DNA of 48,153 nucleotides, taken from assembly GCA_021772135.1 (NCBI GenBank), contig JADYXQ010000219.1, forward strand, positions 1 to 48,153. Direction: 5' to 3'. Below the pieces are notes generated by a model. That model worked only from the letters and a program-made list of their open reading frames with translations, ran no database searches and was not told the DNA's origin. This document shows, in pieces, positions 9,536 through 17,895 of this stretch. The DNA comes from Candidatus Obscuribacter sp. GTDB lineage: Bacteria; Cyanobacteriota; Vampirovibrionia; Obscuribacterales; Obscuribacteraceae. Numbering within the stretch: position 1 is the first letter of the stretch; every line of letters begins with the position of its first letter. A program made the translations under genes and the position numbers.

Positions 9536-10360
9536 ATGTGCGGACGTTACACTTTGGCTCATTCCACAGAAGAAATACTGGCTCACTTTGCCGTTGCCAG
9601 ACTGCATCTGCCCATTGCTCCGCGCTATAACATCGGCCCTTTTCAATGGATTCCCATTGTCATTTCCAATCGAGCGCCTGAAAGCGGTCGCTTAATAGAA
9701 GCTGCGCGTTGGGGTTTTCTGCCCGGTTGGGTGCGTGATCACAAAAAAAATCCGCCTATGATTAATGCTCGCAGTGAATCTATTGCGGTCAAACCGTTCT
9801 TTCGCACTTCCTTTTCTTCCAGGCGCTGCATTATTCCCGCCGATGGATTTTATGAGTGGGAAGGGCAGGCGAAAAATCGCAGGCCCTGGCGCATCCGTTT
9901 AAAAGGTGAGAACCTCATGGGTTTCGCCGGCCTTTACGAAGATTGGTCGTCTAGTGATGGTGACGAAATTCGCACCTGCGCCATTATTACAACGGCGGCA
10001 AATAATAAAATGGCGCGCTTCCACGACCGGATGCCTGTGATTTTACCGAGACAATTAGAAAGTGCCTGGCTCGATCCGTATAACAAAAATCTGCCGCAAC
10101 TTGAATCAATGCTCAAGCCATATCCTGATGATCTAATTGAAATTTATCGCGTTTCTACTGACGTCAATGGCACTACCGTCGATACCAGAGATTTGATTGC
10201 GCCTATTGACGTGGCAGCGGAAGAAGCTGCCGAAATTGCCGCTCAAGTGAAAGAACAAGAAGAGGCGGCAGTGGCAAAAGCAGATAAAGCCGAGGCCAGA
10301 GCAGCAAACAGAAAACGGCCGCCGGATAACGGCCAACTGAGTTTATTCAATGAGCTTTAA
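9536..10360 (+). CDS. SRAP-domain protein (YedK/HMCES family), abasic-site DNA-protein crosslinking, with beta-clamp motif tail
   Basis: SOS-response-associated peptidase family protein. These proteins bind abasic sites in single-stranded DNA through a thiazolidine link to the N-terminal Cys2. Visible active-site residues are Cys2 (MCGRYTL), Asn77 (NARSES), Glu107 (ADGFYEWEG) and His163 (HDRMPVIL), matching the family set. Because Cys2 must be exposed after Met removal, the start at 9536 is certain. After the domain (about residue 225) comes a ~45-residue Glu/Ala/Lys-rich tail ending NGQLSLFNEL. Its QLSLF (267-271) fits the bacterial sliding-clamp-binding consensus QL[SD]LF; human HMCES similarly carries a PCNA-binding PIP box at its C-terminus. 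No LexA box was recognised upstream. Confidence 0.95.
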   Translation: MCGRYTLAHSTEEILAHFAVARLHLPIAPRYNIGPFQWIPIVISNRAPESGRLIEAARWGFLPGWVRDHKKNPPMINARSESIAVKPFFRTSFSSRRCIIPADGFYEWEGQAKNRRPWRIRLKGENLMGFAGLYEDWSSSDGDEIRTCAIITTAANNKMARFHDRMPVILPRQLESAWLDPYNKNLPQLESMLKPYPDDLIEIYRVSTDVNGTTVDTRDLIAPIDVAAEEAAEIAAQVKEQEEAAVAKADKAEARAANRKRPPDNGQLSLFNEL

Positions 10361-10378
10361 AGGCCGTTTGATCAGTCT

Positions 10379-13123
10379 CTAACTGGCGTCCAGTACTTTC
10401 AATTGCGAATGTACGCTTTCCAGTTGCCGAGTCAATTCACTGAGCTCTGTCTCGATTTTAGCGACCTTGGCTGGTGGAGCTTTCGATTTGAAATCAGGAT
10501 TAGAGAGCTGTAAATTGGCTTTCGCAATTTCTTTTTCAATTGATTGCTTGCGCACATTGAGCTTTTCTTTTGATTTTGGAATATCAATCAGCTTGGCCAG
10601 CGGTACATAGATATTGACTGAAGAAACCGCTTCACAGGCTGCCATTGATGGTGGCGAGCAGTCCATGCTGATATCGAGCGGGCTGGCTTTGGCCAATCTC
10701 TCAATATAATTAGCGCCGTCAAGGAGACATTTCATTTCGTCTTCATCCTGACAGACAATCATCACTTCAGCTTGGGCCGAGGCGGGCACGTTATAAGTCT
10801 GGCGAATATTTCTAATTGAGCGAATTACGCGCATGAGAAATTCCATTTTCTCGTCGGCATCGTCATCGATGAAGTTTTCATCAGGGCGGGGATAAGGGGC
10901 GAACATGATCGAGACAAAATCTTTGGGGAAATAAGACGACTTGGGAGTTTTTGTCCACAACTCTTCTGTGATGAAAGGCATAATCGGATGCAAGGCGCGC
11001 AGCAAACCTTCAAATACGGTTTGCAGTACTGCCTTGGTTTGGCCTGTACCTTCACCGGAAGCCGCTTCTTGTGCCAACTGAATTTTGGCAATTTCAACGT
11101 ACCAGTCGCAGAAATCACTCCAGGTGAAATCGTGCAAGTGGCTGGCGGCCTTGTCAAAATCGTAATCCTGGAAATACATTTGCAACAAGTCGAGTAAGAC
11201 ATTGTAGCGATTGAGAATCCAGCGGTCGGCCAGAGTCAAGTGTGCCGGGTTTACGCCTCTTGGTTCGAAGCCTTCGATTTGCGTCAGCACAAATCTTCCG
11301 GCATTCCATAATTTGTTGGCGAAGCGTTTGTATTCGTCTAGTTTTTCCGGACGGAAGCGCACATCTTGATCGCCTTTGATGCCTACTGAAGCAAACCAGA
11401 AGCGATTGGCGTCGGCGCCATAAGTGTCGATCATATCGAGGGGGTCGACAGCATTGCCTTTCGATTTTGACATGCGTTTGCCATCGCCGGTTTGAATAAC
11501 TGGGTGAATCAGCACATGTTTAAAGGGAATGGTTTTCATGAATTTCATAGACATGAAGACCATGCGGGCAACCCACAAATTGATAATTTCGCGGGCGGTG
11601 GACAGAATGGTTGTAGGGAAGAACATTTTCAGTTCTTTGGTATTGTCTGGCCAACCGAGAGTGGCAAAAGGCCAGAGGGCGGAGCTGAACCAGGTATCTA
11701 AGACGTCTTCGTCTTGCGCCATTTCACTGCCGGGAGCGTCACATTTTTCGCAGCTTTCTGGAGCGCTTTCGTAAGCGTCAATGTGGTTGCATTTCTGGCA
11801 GGTCCAAATTGGAATGCGGTGGCCCCACCATAACTGTCTGCTAATGCACCAGTCGCGGATGTTTTTCATCCAGTCTAAATATTGAGCGGCATAGCGGTCC
11901 GGAACGAACTGTACTCTTTGCTCTTCAACTACTTCGATAGCTGGTTGAGCCAGTTCTTTCATGCTCAAATACCACTGATCGGTGAGCAGTGGTTCGATTA
12001 CTGTCTGGCACCGCTCGCAGTGCCCCAGGCCGACATTGTAGTCGCGGGTTTCATGCAGCAAACCTAATTCTTCCAGTTTCAAAACCGTTTGCTTGCGGGC
12101 GTCAAAGCGCTCGACGTTGTGCAAGAACTCAGGCACGTACTCGCTGTTGTTTAAATTGCCCTTGAGGTCAATTACAGTGAGCTGAGGCAATTTGTGACGG
12201 GCACCAACTTCATAATCGTTGACGTCGTGAGCCGGTGTAATTTTCAGAGCGCCTGTACCAAACTCGCGCTCTACATATGAGTCGCCAATTACCGGTATCA
12301 ATCTATTAGTGATGGGTAGTTTTACATTTTTGCCGATCAAAGCTTTGTAGCGATCATCTTCAGGATGCACAGCTACGGCTACGTCACCATAAAGTGATTC
12401 TGGTCTGGTAGTGGCTACAACTAATTCGCCGCTGCCGTCTTCAAGCAAATATTTGATGCAATAAAGGTGGCCTTTCTTTTCGTCGTGCTCTACTTCAAGG
12501 TCAGACAGGCTTGTGGCACAACGTGGGCACCAGTTGGTGATGCGATTGCCGCGGTAAATATGCCCCTCTTTATAAAGGGTGACAAAAACACGATAAATTG
12601 CTTTTACATAAGAATCGTCCATTGTGAAAGCGACGCGGTCCCAGCTAAAGCTGACACCAATGCGCTTGTACTGGGCCATGATCGAGTCGCCGTATTGCAC
12701 TCGCCATTCCCATACCCTTTCGATGAACTTTTCGCGCCCCAGCTGGTGGCGATTGATACCTTCTTTCTTGAGCTGGCGCTCTACCACCATCTGGGTGGAG
12801 ATTCCGGCGTGATCTGTTCCCGGCTGCCAGAGCACGTTGTAACCCTGCATTCTTTTCAAGCGAATTAAAACATCTTGAATTGTGCCGTTCAGGGCATGGC
12901 CCATATGTAAATTGCCCGTAATGTTGGGCGGTGGCAAAGCCACGGAAAAATTGGGCCTGTCCGGATTCATTTCCAGATTGAATAATTTGTTTTCGTGCCA
13001 GTAGGCGGTCCAGCGGGCCTCTACTTCTTTCCAGTCGAAGGCGTTGGAAGACGGCTTGTCCTCATTAGAATTCTCTTTAATGGAGTTTTCTCCTGTGGTA
13101 TCCGCGGCGGAACTCTTAGCCAT
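10379..13123 (-). CDS. valS: Valyl-tRNA synthetase
   Basis: Class I aminoacyl-tRNA synthetase that charges tRNA-Val. It has the HIGH-type signature PPNITGNLHMGHALN (HMGH at 73-76) and the KMSKS loop as KRMSKSKGN, a long editing (CP1) insertion between them, and the C-terminal coiled-coil arm of ValS (last ~65 residues, rich in Lys/Glu/Leu heptads). Cysteine pairs such as WTCQKCNHI and CEKCDAPG look like zinc-binding knuckles. Length of 914 residues is normal. The first ~28 residues are a polar Ser/Asn/Glu-rich extension. The start has GAGAG just upstream. It diverges from efp and converges on the SRAP gene with an 18-base gap. Confidence 0.97.
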   Translation of the reverse strand: MAKSSAADTTGENSIKENSNEDKPSSNAFDWKEVEARWTAYWHENKLFNLEMNPDRPNFSVALPPPNITGNLHMGHALNGTIQDVLIRLKRMQGYNVLWQPGTDHAGISTQMVVERQLKKEGINRHQLGREKFIERVWEWRVQYGDSIMAQYKRIGVSFSWDRVAFTMDDSYVKAIYRVFVTLYKEGHIYRGNRITNWCPRCATSLSDLEVEHDEKKGHLYCIKYLLEDGSGELVVATTRPESLYGDVAVAVHPEDDRYKALIGKNVKLPITNRLIPVIGDSYVEREFGTGALKITPAHDVNDYEVGARHKLPQLTVIDLKGNLNNSEYVPEFLHNVERFDARKQTVLKLEELGLLHETRDYNVGLGHCERCQTVIEPLLTDQWYLSMKELAQPAIEVVEEQRVQFVPDRYAAQYLDWMKNIRDWCISRQLWWGHRIPIWTCQKCNHIDAYESAPESCEKCDAPGSEMAQDEDVLDTWFSSALWPFATLGWPDNTKELKMFFPTTILSTAREIINLWVARMVFMSMKFMKTIPFKHVLIHPVIQTGDGKRMSKSKGNAVDPLDMIDTYGADANRFWFASVGIKGDQDVRFRPEKLDEYKRFANKLWNAGRFVLTQIEGFEPRGVNPAHLTLADRWILNRYNVLLDLLQMYFQDYDFDKAASHLHDFTWSDFCDWYVEIAKIQLAQEAASGEGTGQTKAVLQTVFEGLLRALHPIMPFITEELWTKTPKSSYFPKDFVSIMFAPYPRPDENFIDDDADEKMEFLMRVIRSIRNIRQTYNVPASAQAEVMIVCQDEDEMKCLLDGANYIERLAKASPLDISMDCSPPSMAACEAVSSVNIYVPLAKLIDIPKSKEKLNVRKQSIEKEIAKANLQLSNPDFKSKAPPAKVAKIETELSELTRQLESVHSQLKVLDAS

Positions 13124-13239
13124 TTTTCTCTCTTTATATGCAGGACGGCACCGGCAAATGATTATAACGGTGTCAAGAACTCAGGTTCAACCAACCATTA
13201 AGCTACTTCTAGCCTTTGCCTGAACTACTAATGTATTGG

Positions 13240-13248
13240 TGTTAGAAT
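13240..13248 (+). promoter_or_regulatory. Predicted extended -10 promoter of the efp-accB-accC run
   Basis: TGTTAGAAT matches an extended -10 element (TGn followed by TAGAAT). No good -35 lies at 16-18 bases (CTGAAC at 13220-13225 is the best). The same TGTTAGAAT string occurs upstream of bamA. The predicted transcript would have a ~75-base leader. Confidence 0.4.
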
Positions 13249-13291
13249 TTCGTCTCTGGCGAGAGGCAGCTACTGCTTTGACTTGACTACT

Positions 13292-13309
13292 GTCCGTAGC
13301 CTCACGGAC
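13292..13309 (+). promoter_or_regulatory. Hairpin in the efp leader
   Basis: GTCCGT (13292-13297) and ACGGAC (13304-13309) form a perfect 6-bp stem with a 6-base loop, 21 bases ahead of the efp start and immediately before the start codon of a 7-codon leader frame. It may influence translation; this is inference. Confidence 0.3.
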
Positions 13310-13310
13310 C

Positions 13311-13334
13311 ATGGAGCATTTGCATCCGGCATGA
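13311..13334 (+). CDS. Possible 7-codon leader peptide ending on the efp start codon
   Basis: ATG at 13311 opens a frame encoding MEHLHPA that stops with TGA at 13332-13334, overlapping the efp ATG at 13331 in an ATGA arrangement. efp itself lacks a close Shine-Dalgarno; the nearest GGAG (13313-13316) is 14 bases away and lies inside this leader frame. Translational coupling is possible, but a frame this short can arise by chance. Confidence 0.2.
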   Translation: MEHLHPA

Positions 13335-13891
13335 TTTCTAGCAACGATTTTCGCACGGGCGTGACGATTGAATATAACAACGGCGTCTGGCAAATAATTG
13401 AATTTCAGCATGTAAAACCTGGCAAGGGTGCCGCTTTCGTCCGTGCCAAAATGAGAAATATCGAGACCGGCAACGTGCTTGATAACACTTTCCGCGCTGG
13501 TGAAAAACTTCCTCAGGCAATCGTCGAGAAGTCTGAACTGACATATCTTTACAAGGCCGGCGAAAATTATGTTATGCAAAACATATCGAGCTGGGACCAG
13601 ATTGAAATGACCGCCGATCAAATCGGTACTGGTGTCGAATTTCTCAAAGACAATACCGAAGGCATCGTTATGCTTTCCTTCAATGACCGCATGCTCGGTC
13701 TCGAATTGCCAAACACCGTAGAACTGGAAATCAGCGAATGCGCACCAGACGAAAGAGGCGATACCAGCTCTGGTGGCGGTAAGCCGGCAGTGCTGGAAAC
13801 AGGCGCCACCATTACTGTGCCTTTCCACATTAAAGTGGGAGACAAAGTCAAAGTTGACACTAGAAACCGCAAGTATTTGACACGCGTTTAA
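13331..13891 (+). CDS. efp: Elongation factor P
   Basis: EF-P binds next to the ribosomal P site and relieves stalling at polyproline stretches. The three-domain (KOW-like, OB, OB) protein begins MISSNDFRTGVTIEYNNGVW. The tip loop VKPGKGAAF carries the Lys (residue 32) that is modified in many bacteria; the loop matches the Lys-type rather than the Arg-type EF-P. The C-terminus has the usual KVDTRNRKYLTRV. Length of 186 residues is standard, which is why I reject the longer in-frame TTG start at 13283. It is followed after 13 bases by accB, as in many cyanobacteria and Firmicutes. Confidence 0.96.
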   Translation: MISSNDFRTGVTIEYNNGVWQIIEFQHVKPGKGAAFVRAKMRNIETGNVLDNTFRAGEKLPQAIVEKSELTYLYKAGENYVMQNISSWDQIEMTADQIGTGVEFLKDNTEGIVMLSFNDRMLGLELPNTVELEISECAPDERGDTSSGGGKPAVLETGATITVPFHIKVGDKVKVDTRNRKYLTRV

Positions 13892-13904
13892 TTGGGAATT
13901 GCCA

Positions 13905-14420
13905 GTGAAGATAGACCTGCAGCAAATTAAAGAGTTGCTTGGAATCGTCAGTTCGACTGACGTTACTGAGTTCACCATTGAATTTGGTGACCAGCGCATC
14001 ACAGTTAAAAAAGACAGACCGGCGCTTGCTCAAACCATAGAAGTTCCAGCTCAATCCAGGCCACAAGCACAAGCTGCTTCAGCTGCCGTGGCTGAGCCGG
14101 TCAAAGCGCAGGCTCCCGAGCCGGCCGCTAAACCAGAAGCCCACGGGCACAGCGACGATAACGGTGCATCCGCCAATACCGTTGCCATAACGTCGCCCAT
14201 GGTCGGTACTTTTTATGGACAACCGTCTCCTACCGCTCCTTCTTTCGTTAAAATCAACGACAGAATTAGTGTTGGACAGACAGTTTGTATTATTGAAGCA
14301 ATGAAATTGATGAACGATTTGCCATCTGAAGTAGCTGGAAAAATCGTCAAAATTTGCGTCGAGAGCGGTACAACCGTGGAATATGGTCAAACCCTTTTCC
14401 TGGTTGATCCTAAAGGTTAA
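13905..14420 (+). CDS. accB: Biotin carboxyl carrier protein of acetyl-CoA carboxylase
   Basis: Carrier subunit of acetyl-CoA carboxylase, which makes malonyl-CoA for fatty acid (and lipid A acyl chain) synthesis. An N-terminal dimerisation region (DLQQIKELLGIVSS) is followed by a Pro/Ala/Glu-rich flexible linker (about residues 40-92) and a biotinyl domain with the biotinylation motif EAMKLM (Lys134). The GTG at 13905 is the probable start, with GGGA seven bases upstream; a TTG at 13899 would add two residues. It lies between efp and accC, 8 bases before accC, so co-transcription and matched expression of carrier and carboxylase are likely. Confidence 0.95.
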   Translation: MKIDLQQIKELLGIVSSTDVTEFTIEFGDQRITVKKDRPALAQTIEVPAQSRPQAQAASAAVAEPVKAQAPEPAAKPEAHGHSDDNGASANTVAITSPMVGTFYGQPSPTAPSFVKINDRISVGQTVCIIEAMKLMNDLPSEVAGKIVKICVESGTTVEYGQTLFLVDPKG

Positions 14421-14428
14421 GAGCATAG

Positions 14429-15784
14429 ATGATTGAAAAGGTTCTGATCGCCAATCGTGGCGAGATAGCGCTGAGAGTAATCAGGGCCTGTCGCGAGCTG
14501 GGTATTTCTACTGTAGCCGTCTATTCGCAGGCTGACTCAGAATCGTTGCATGTAAAACTGGCTGATGAAGCCTATTGCATCGGCCCGCCTCAGTCGGGCC
14601 GCAGCTATCTGCATATTCCCGCCATCATCTCGACGGCTGTGGTGACAGGTGCCGATGCGGTGCATCCCGGTTATGGTTTTCTTTCTGAAAACGCTAATTT
14701 CGCGCAAATTTGCGCTGATCACAGAATCAAATTTATTGGACCGAGCGTTGAAGCAATCAATTCGATGGGTGACAAGTCGTCGGCCCGCGAGGCTATGCGT
14801 GCTGCCGGTGTTCCAGTGGTGCCAGGCAGTCATGGCCTGATAGAAGACGAGAGCGAAGTAAGAAAATTAGCCGACGAAATCGGTTATCCGATTATCATCA
14901 AGGCCACTGCCGGTGGTGGCGGTCGCGGTATGCGCGTTGCTAACGATTCGGCTCAATTGCTCAACGCTATGGCTTCGGCTCAGAGTGAGGCTGCTGCTGC
15001 TTTTGGTAATGGCGGCGTTTATATCGAAAAATATTTGAAGCCTATTCGTCACGTTGAAATTCAAGTGATGGCTGACACTTTCGGTAATTGCATTCACCTG
15101 GGCGAACGCGATTGTTCAGTGCAAAGAAGGCACCAGAAGCTGATTGAAGAAACACCTAGCCCCGTGCTCACAGCAGAACTGCGCGAGCGCATGGGTGCAG
15201 CTGCAGTGCGTGCCGCCAAGCAAATCGATTATGAAGGTGCCGGCACCGTTGAATTTATTTTGGCCGGCAACGATTTCTATTTCATGGAAATGAATACACG
15301 TATTCAAGTCGAGCATCCTGTGACCGAATTAGTTACCGGCATTGACTTGATTAAAGAGCAAATTCGCGTGGCATCAGGTATGCCTCTGTCTGTCACTCAA
15401 GAAGATATCGAATTTCGCGGACATGCCATCGAGTGCCGTATTAATGCAGAAGATCCTGAACGCAATTTCTTGCCTTCTCCCGGTCGCATCGATGCTTATA
15501 TCGCTCCTGGTGGTCCTGGCGTGCGCGTGGACAGCCACTGTTATCCCGGTTATGTCATTCCACCCTACTATGATTCACTCGTAAGCAAATTAGTTGTCTG
15601 GGGCCGCGATCGCGAAGAAGCAATTTCACGTATGCAGCGCGCTCTCGATGAGTATGCGATTACCGGAATTAAAACCACGATTCCGTTCCACCAGAGGGTT
15701 CTGGCTCATCCAATGTTCCGCAAAGGCCAGGATGTGAGCACCGATTTTATTGAAAAATATATGACTCTTCAGGAAGCCAAATAA
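14429..15784 (+). CDS. accC: Biotin carboxylase subunit of acetyl-CoA carboxylase
   Basis: ATP-grasp enzyme that carboxylates the biotin on AccB with bicarbonate. Signs are the N-terminal [20 protein letters not shown], the glycine-rich ATP loop [21 protein letters not shown], and the catalytic-region [14 protein letters not shown] with GIDLIKEQI. Length of 451 residues is exactly that of the free-standing bacterial subunit, not of a fused acyl-CoA carboxylase. The short spacing after accB supports an efp-accB-accC operon. accA and accD are not in the window. Confidence 0.97.
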   Translation: MIEKVLIANRGEIALRVIRACRELGISTVAVYSQADSESLHVKLADEAYCIGPPQSGRSYLHIPAIISTAVVTGADAVHPGYGFLSENANFAQICADHRIKFIGPSVEAINSMGDKSSAREAMRAAGVPVVPGSHGLIEDESEVRKLADEIGYPIIIKATAGGGGRGMRVANDSAQLLNAMASAQSEAAAAFGNGGVYIEKYLKPIRHVEIQVMADTFGNCIHLGERDCSVQRRHQKLIEETPSPVLTAELRERMGAAAVRAAKQIDYEGAGTVEFILAGNDFYFMEMNTRIQVEHPVTELVTGIDLIKEQIRVASGMPLSVTQEDIEFRGHAIECRINAEDPERNFLPSPGRIDAYIAPGGPGVRVDSHCYPGYVIPPYYDSLVSKLVVWGRDREEAISRMQRALDEYAITGIKTTIPFHQRVLAHPMFRKGQDVSTDFIEKYMTLQEAK

Positions 15785-15787
15785 AGC

Positions 15788-15815
15788 TTCACTTCAACAA
15801 GGGGTAACATAAACT
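15788..15815 (+). promoter_or_regulatory. Weak candidate promoter of the tRNA gene
   Basis: TTCACT (15788-15793) and TAAACT (15810-15815) are separated by 16 bases, and the tRNA starts 13 bases later. The match is only moderate, so read-through from accC could also supply the tRNA. Confidence 0.25.
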
Positions 15816-15827
15816 GTCCTTATTTTT

Positions 15828-15899
15828 GGCTCCGTAGCTCAATGGTGGAGCGTGCGACTCATAATCGCCTGGTTACTGGTTCGAATCCAGTCGGAGCCA
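15828..15899 (+). tRNA. tRNA with CAT anticodon, Ile2-like (elongator Met possible)
   Basis: A complete cloverleaf can be folded: acceptor stem GGCTCCG/CGGAGCC, D-stem GCTC/GAGC, anticodon loop CTCATAA with CAT at 15860-15862, five-base variable loop, T-arm ACTGG-TTCGAAT-CCAGT, discriminator A at 15899. CCA is not encoded (CAC follows). CAT reads Met, or AUA-Ile when C34 becomes lysidine. The anticodon arm GCGA-CTCATAA-TCGC and the CTGG T-arm look like E. coli tRNA-Ile2 as I remember it, and there is no initiator-type C1:A72 mismatch. I favour Ile2 but cannot exclude elongator Met. Confidence 0.9.
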
Positions 15900-15959
15900 C
15901 ACTTTTTGAATTAGAATATGATTTTCGACAGTGGCGCCTGCGGTGCCATTGCTGGGCGG

Positions 15960-15993
15960 TGCCAATTATTCTGCTTTGCCAATTATTCTGTTT
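15960..15993. repeat. Two tandem copies of a 17-bp unit
   Basis: TGCCAATTATTCTGCTT (15960-15976) is followed directly by TGCCAATTATTCTGTTT (15977-15993), differing at one base. The array ends at the stop codon of the minus-strand secreted protein gene, between it and the tRNA. It is probably a local slippage duplication. Confidence 0.85.
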
Positions 15994-16442
15994 TACGGAT
16001 TACGAATCAAAGTTTCTTTAACGGCGCGCTTCATTTCACGAAAACCATCCGACACGTTTTCAGTCACTTCTTCTGAGCGTTGTCTGGCCTGAGTAAGTTT
16101 AAGTTCGGCGTTGGTCAAAAATTTGTCGTCCGGGCGACCTTTCGATTTTGCATAGGTCGACTCTATCTGGCGCATCTGACTCATAGCGCGCTCGATATTG
16201 CGAGTTGCTTCTTTGCTTTTGCCTAGAGCCTCCAGTAAAAAGAAGCCGGCCGAACCCTGGCCGTGGGCAATATTGAGTAAAAGTAATTCTTCTCTCGTAA
16301 ATTTGCGGTCAAAGGCTAATGATTCTTCGGCACTTTGACAATTGCTTTGAGCAAAAATTCCTGTGCCAAGTAGCGTGCATATAACCGCAGCCTTGACAAC
16401 AGTCTTCAGTGGCAGCGCTATTGTCACTTCTCTTCCAGCCAT
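15993..16442 (-). CDS. Secreted or periplasmic helical protein of unknown function
   Basis: About 149 residues with an N-terminal signal peptide (basic start, hydrophobic core VVKAAVICTLLGTGIFA, likely cut near residue 32). The mature part is mostly helical and charged, with ALGKSKEATRNIERAMSQMRQIE and a C-terminal helix EEVTENVSDGFREMKRAV that could form a coiled coil. I do not recognise a family. ATG 16442 was chosen because GAGG lies 5-8 bases upstream; the GTG at 16448 would overlap that site. It diverges from a secreted TPR protein gene, so both may belong to one envelope function, but that is only positional. Confidence 0.65.
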   Translation of the reverse strand: MAGREVTIALPLKTVVKAAVICTLLGTGIFAQSNCQSAEESLAFDRKFTREELLLLNIAHGQGSAGFFLLEALGKSKEATRNIERAMSQMRQIESTYAKSKGRPDDKFLTNAELKLTQARQRSEEVTENVSDGFREMKRAVKETLIRNP

Positions 16443-16518
16443 ATGCACCTCAATTTGATCAACAAGAGTCTACAAGACTTGAGCTCTTCCTGATATTCTC
16501 AACTTAAATGGAGTGGTC

Positions 16519-17892
16519 ATGGCTAAAAATTGGCTAAGCACAGCTCAATGTTTGAATTTCGCCGCCATGATTTTAATGGCGGTCACGCACACGGCCGCAT
16601 GGGCGCAATCTGCTGCACCTACGCAGACAGCGTCTGACAGCTTTGAACTGAGCGCTCCGGTTTCAGACCTGCCTTTGCAATCGACCACGTCGACAAACTC
16701 TCAATCTTCCAGCCAGAGCCTTGACCAGAACCTCAATCTTGATACATTGTCTGCCGGTCAGCTTTTGCTCTCAGGCATGGAGAACGCTCAATCGGACCGG
16801 CTTGAGCTTGCTATACGTCAGTTTCAAGAAGTAATTCGTCGCGAGCCAAACAATGTGTCGGCTCACAATAATTTGGCGGTATGTCTGAAGCGTCAGGGCC
16901 ACAACCGTGCTGCTCTTGACGAGTTTCGCAAAGCTATTGATAACAATCCAACCAGGCCCGAATTGTTCAATAATTTAGCGCATTCTTATATTGCCACTGG
17001 CCAGTATGATCAAGCGGTAGAGACACTTTACCGCGCATTGCGACTCAATCCTGATTTTGCTGAGGCCCACCGCAACCTCGGTCATGTTCTGGCTTTAAAA
17101 GGCGATCATGATGCCGCCGTCACCGCCTTTCAAGAAGCGCTGAAAGACAATCCACAACTGCAAGACGTGCATGTTGACATGGGAGATTCACTGCGAGCCT
17201 TGCGCCGTTATGAGCAGGCCTTGATCGAATATAAAACGGCGCAGAAAAATTTGCCGGAGAAAAACGGCGTGCTTGCGCGCGATATTCAGCTGCGTATGGC
17301 TAAAAGTTATGAAGGCATGGGTGAGTTTGAGCAATCGCGCACCATTCTTTCGGCTTTACTAGAATCAAAGCCCGATGATACTGACTCGCTAAATTGTTTA
17401 GGAGTTGTATTGTGGAAAATGGATCATTTGCCTGAGGCTGTTTTCGTTTTAGAAAAGGCATTAAAGGTCGATGCCAGCTATCCTCAGGCGCGCAATAATT
17501 TGGGTATCGTGCTCTATCAGCTCAAACGTTACGAAGAAGCAGTAGACGTCTGGAGGCAGGCTCTGGGCCTCAAACCCGATTATCCAGAGGCACATTACAA
17601 TATGGGCGTGGCACTTTACCAGTCAGGTTTGCTACAACAATCATTAGATGCGTACAAAGAGTGTTTGAAATACGCACCTCTCGATGCCAATGCCCATAAT
17701 AATTTAGGATTAGCATTGTGGCGTTTGCAGCAAAAAACCGAAGCTATCGCGGAATGGCGTAAGGCCATTGATTGCGACGCCAATTTAGCCCAGGCGTTTT
17801 CTAACCTCGGTCGTGCCTTGCACAGTAGCGGCACAAGCAAAGAAGAAGTAGGGCCAAGCGGACCAGATGTGAGCAAACTGGGGAGTCATTAG
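16519..17892 (+). CDS. Secreted tetratricopeptide repeat protein
   Basis: A 457-residue TPR protein with an N-terminal signal peptide (hydrophobic NFAAMILMAVTHTAAWA, cut near residue 28). A Ser/Thr/Gln-rich linker (about 30-80) precedes nine or ten TPR units covering about residues 90-435, with typical AHNNLAVCLKRQG, AEAHRNLGHVLALKG and ARNNLGIVLYQLKR repeats. It is probably a periplasmic or surface scaffold for protein contacts. ATG 16519 is favoured: GGAG at 16510-16513 gives a 5-base spacing. The next gene starts 3 bases after its stop, so the two are surely co-transcribed. Partner proteins are unknown. Confidence 0.85.
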   Translation: MAKNWLSTAQCLNFAAMILMAVTHTAAWAQSAAPTQTASDSFELSAPVSDLPLQSTTSTNSQSSSQSLDQNLNLDTLSAGQLLLSGMENAQSDRLELAIRQFQEVIRREPNNVSAHNNLAVCLKRQGHNRAALDEFRKAIDNNPTRPELFNNLAHSYIATGQYDQAVETLYRALRLNPDFAEAHRNLGHVLALKGDHDAAVTAFQEALKDNPQLQDVHVDMGDSLRALRRYEQALIEYKTAQKNLPEKNGVLARDIQLRMAKSYEGMGEFEQSRTILSALLESKPDDTDSLNCLGVVLWKMDHLPEAVFVLEKALKVDASYPQARNNLGIVLYQLKRYEEAVDVWRQALGLKPDYPEAHYNMGVALYQSGLLQQSLDAYKECLKYAPLDANAHNNLGLALWRLQQKTEAIAEWRKAIDCDANLAQAFSNLGRALHSSGTSKEEVGPSGPDVSKLGSH

Positions 17893-17895
17893 TAA

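Noticed and set aside
12467..12868. 133-codon plus-strand frame opposite valS
   Set aside because: valS is intact on the other strand and this frame has no supporting features.
13187..14002. 271-codon open frame on the minus strand opposite efp
   Set aside because: It is fully antisense to efp and accB, which are certain. The frame is a by-product of their codon usage.
15960..15993. The 17-bp repeats as a CRISPR-like array
   Set aside because: Only two directly abutting copies with no spacers and no cas genes nearby.
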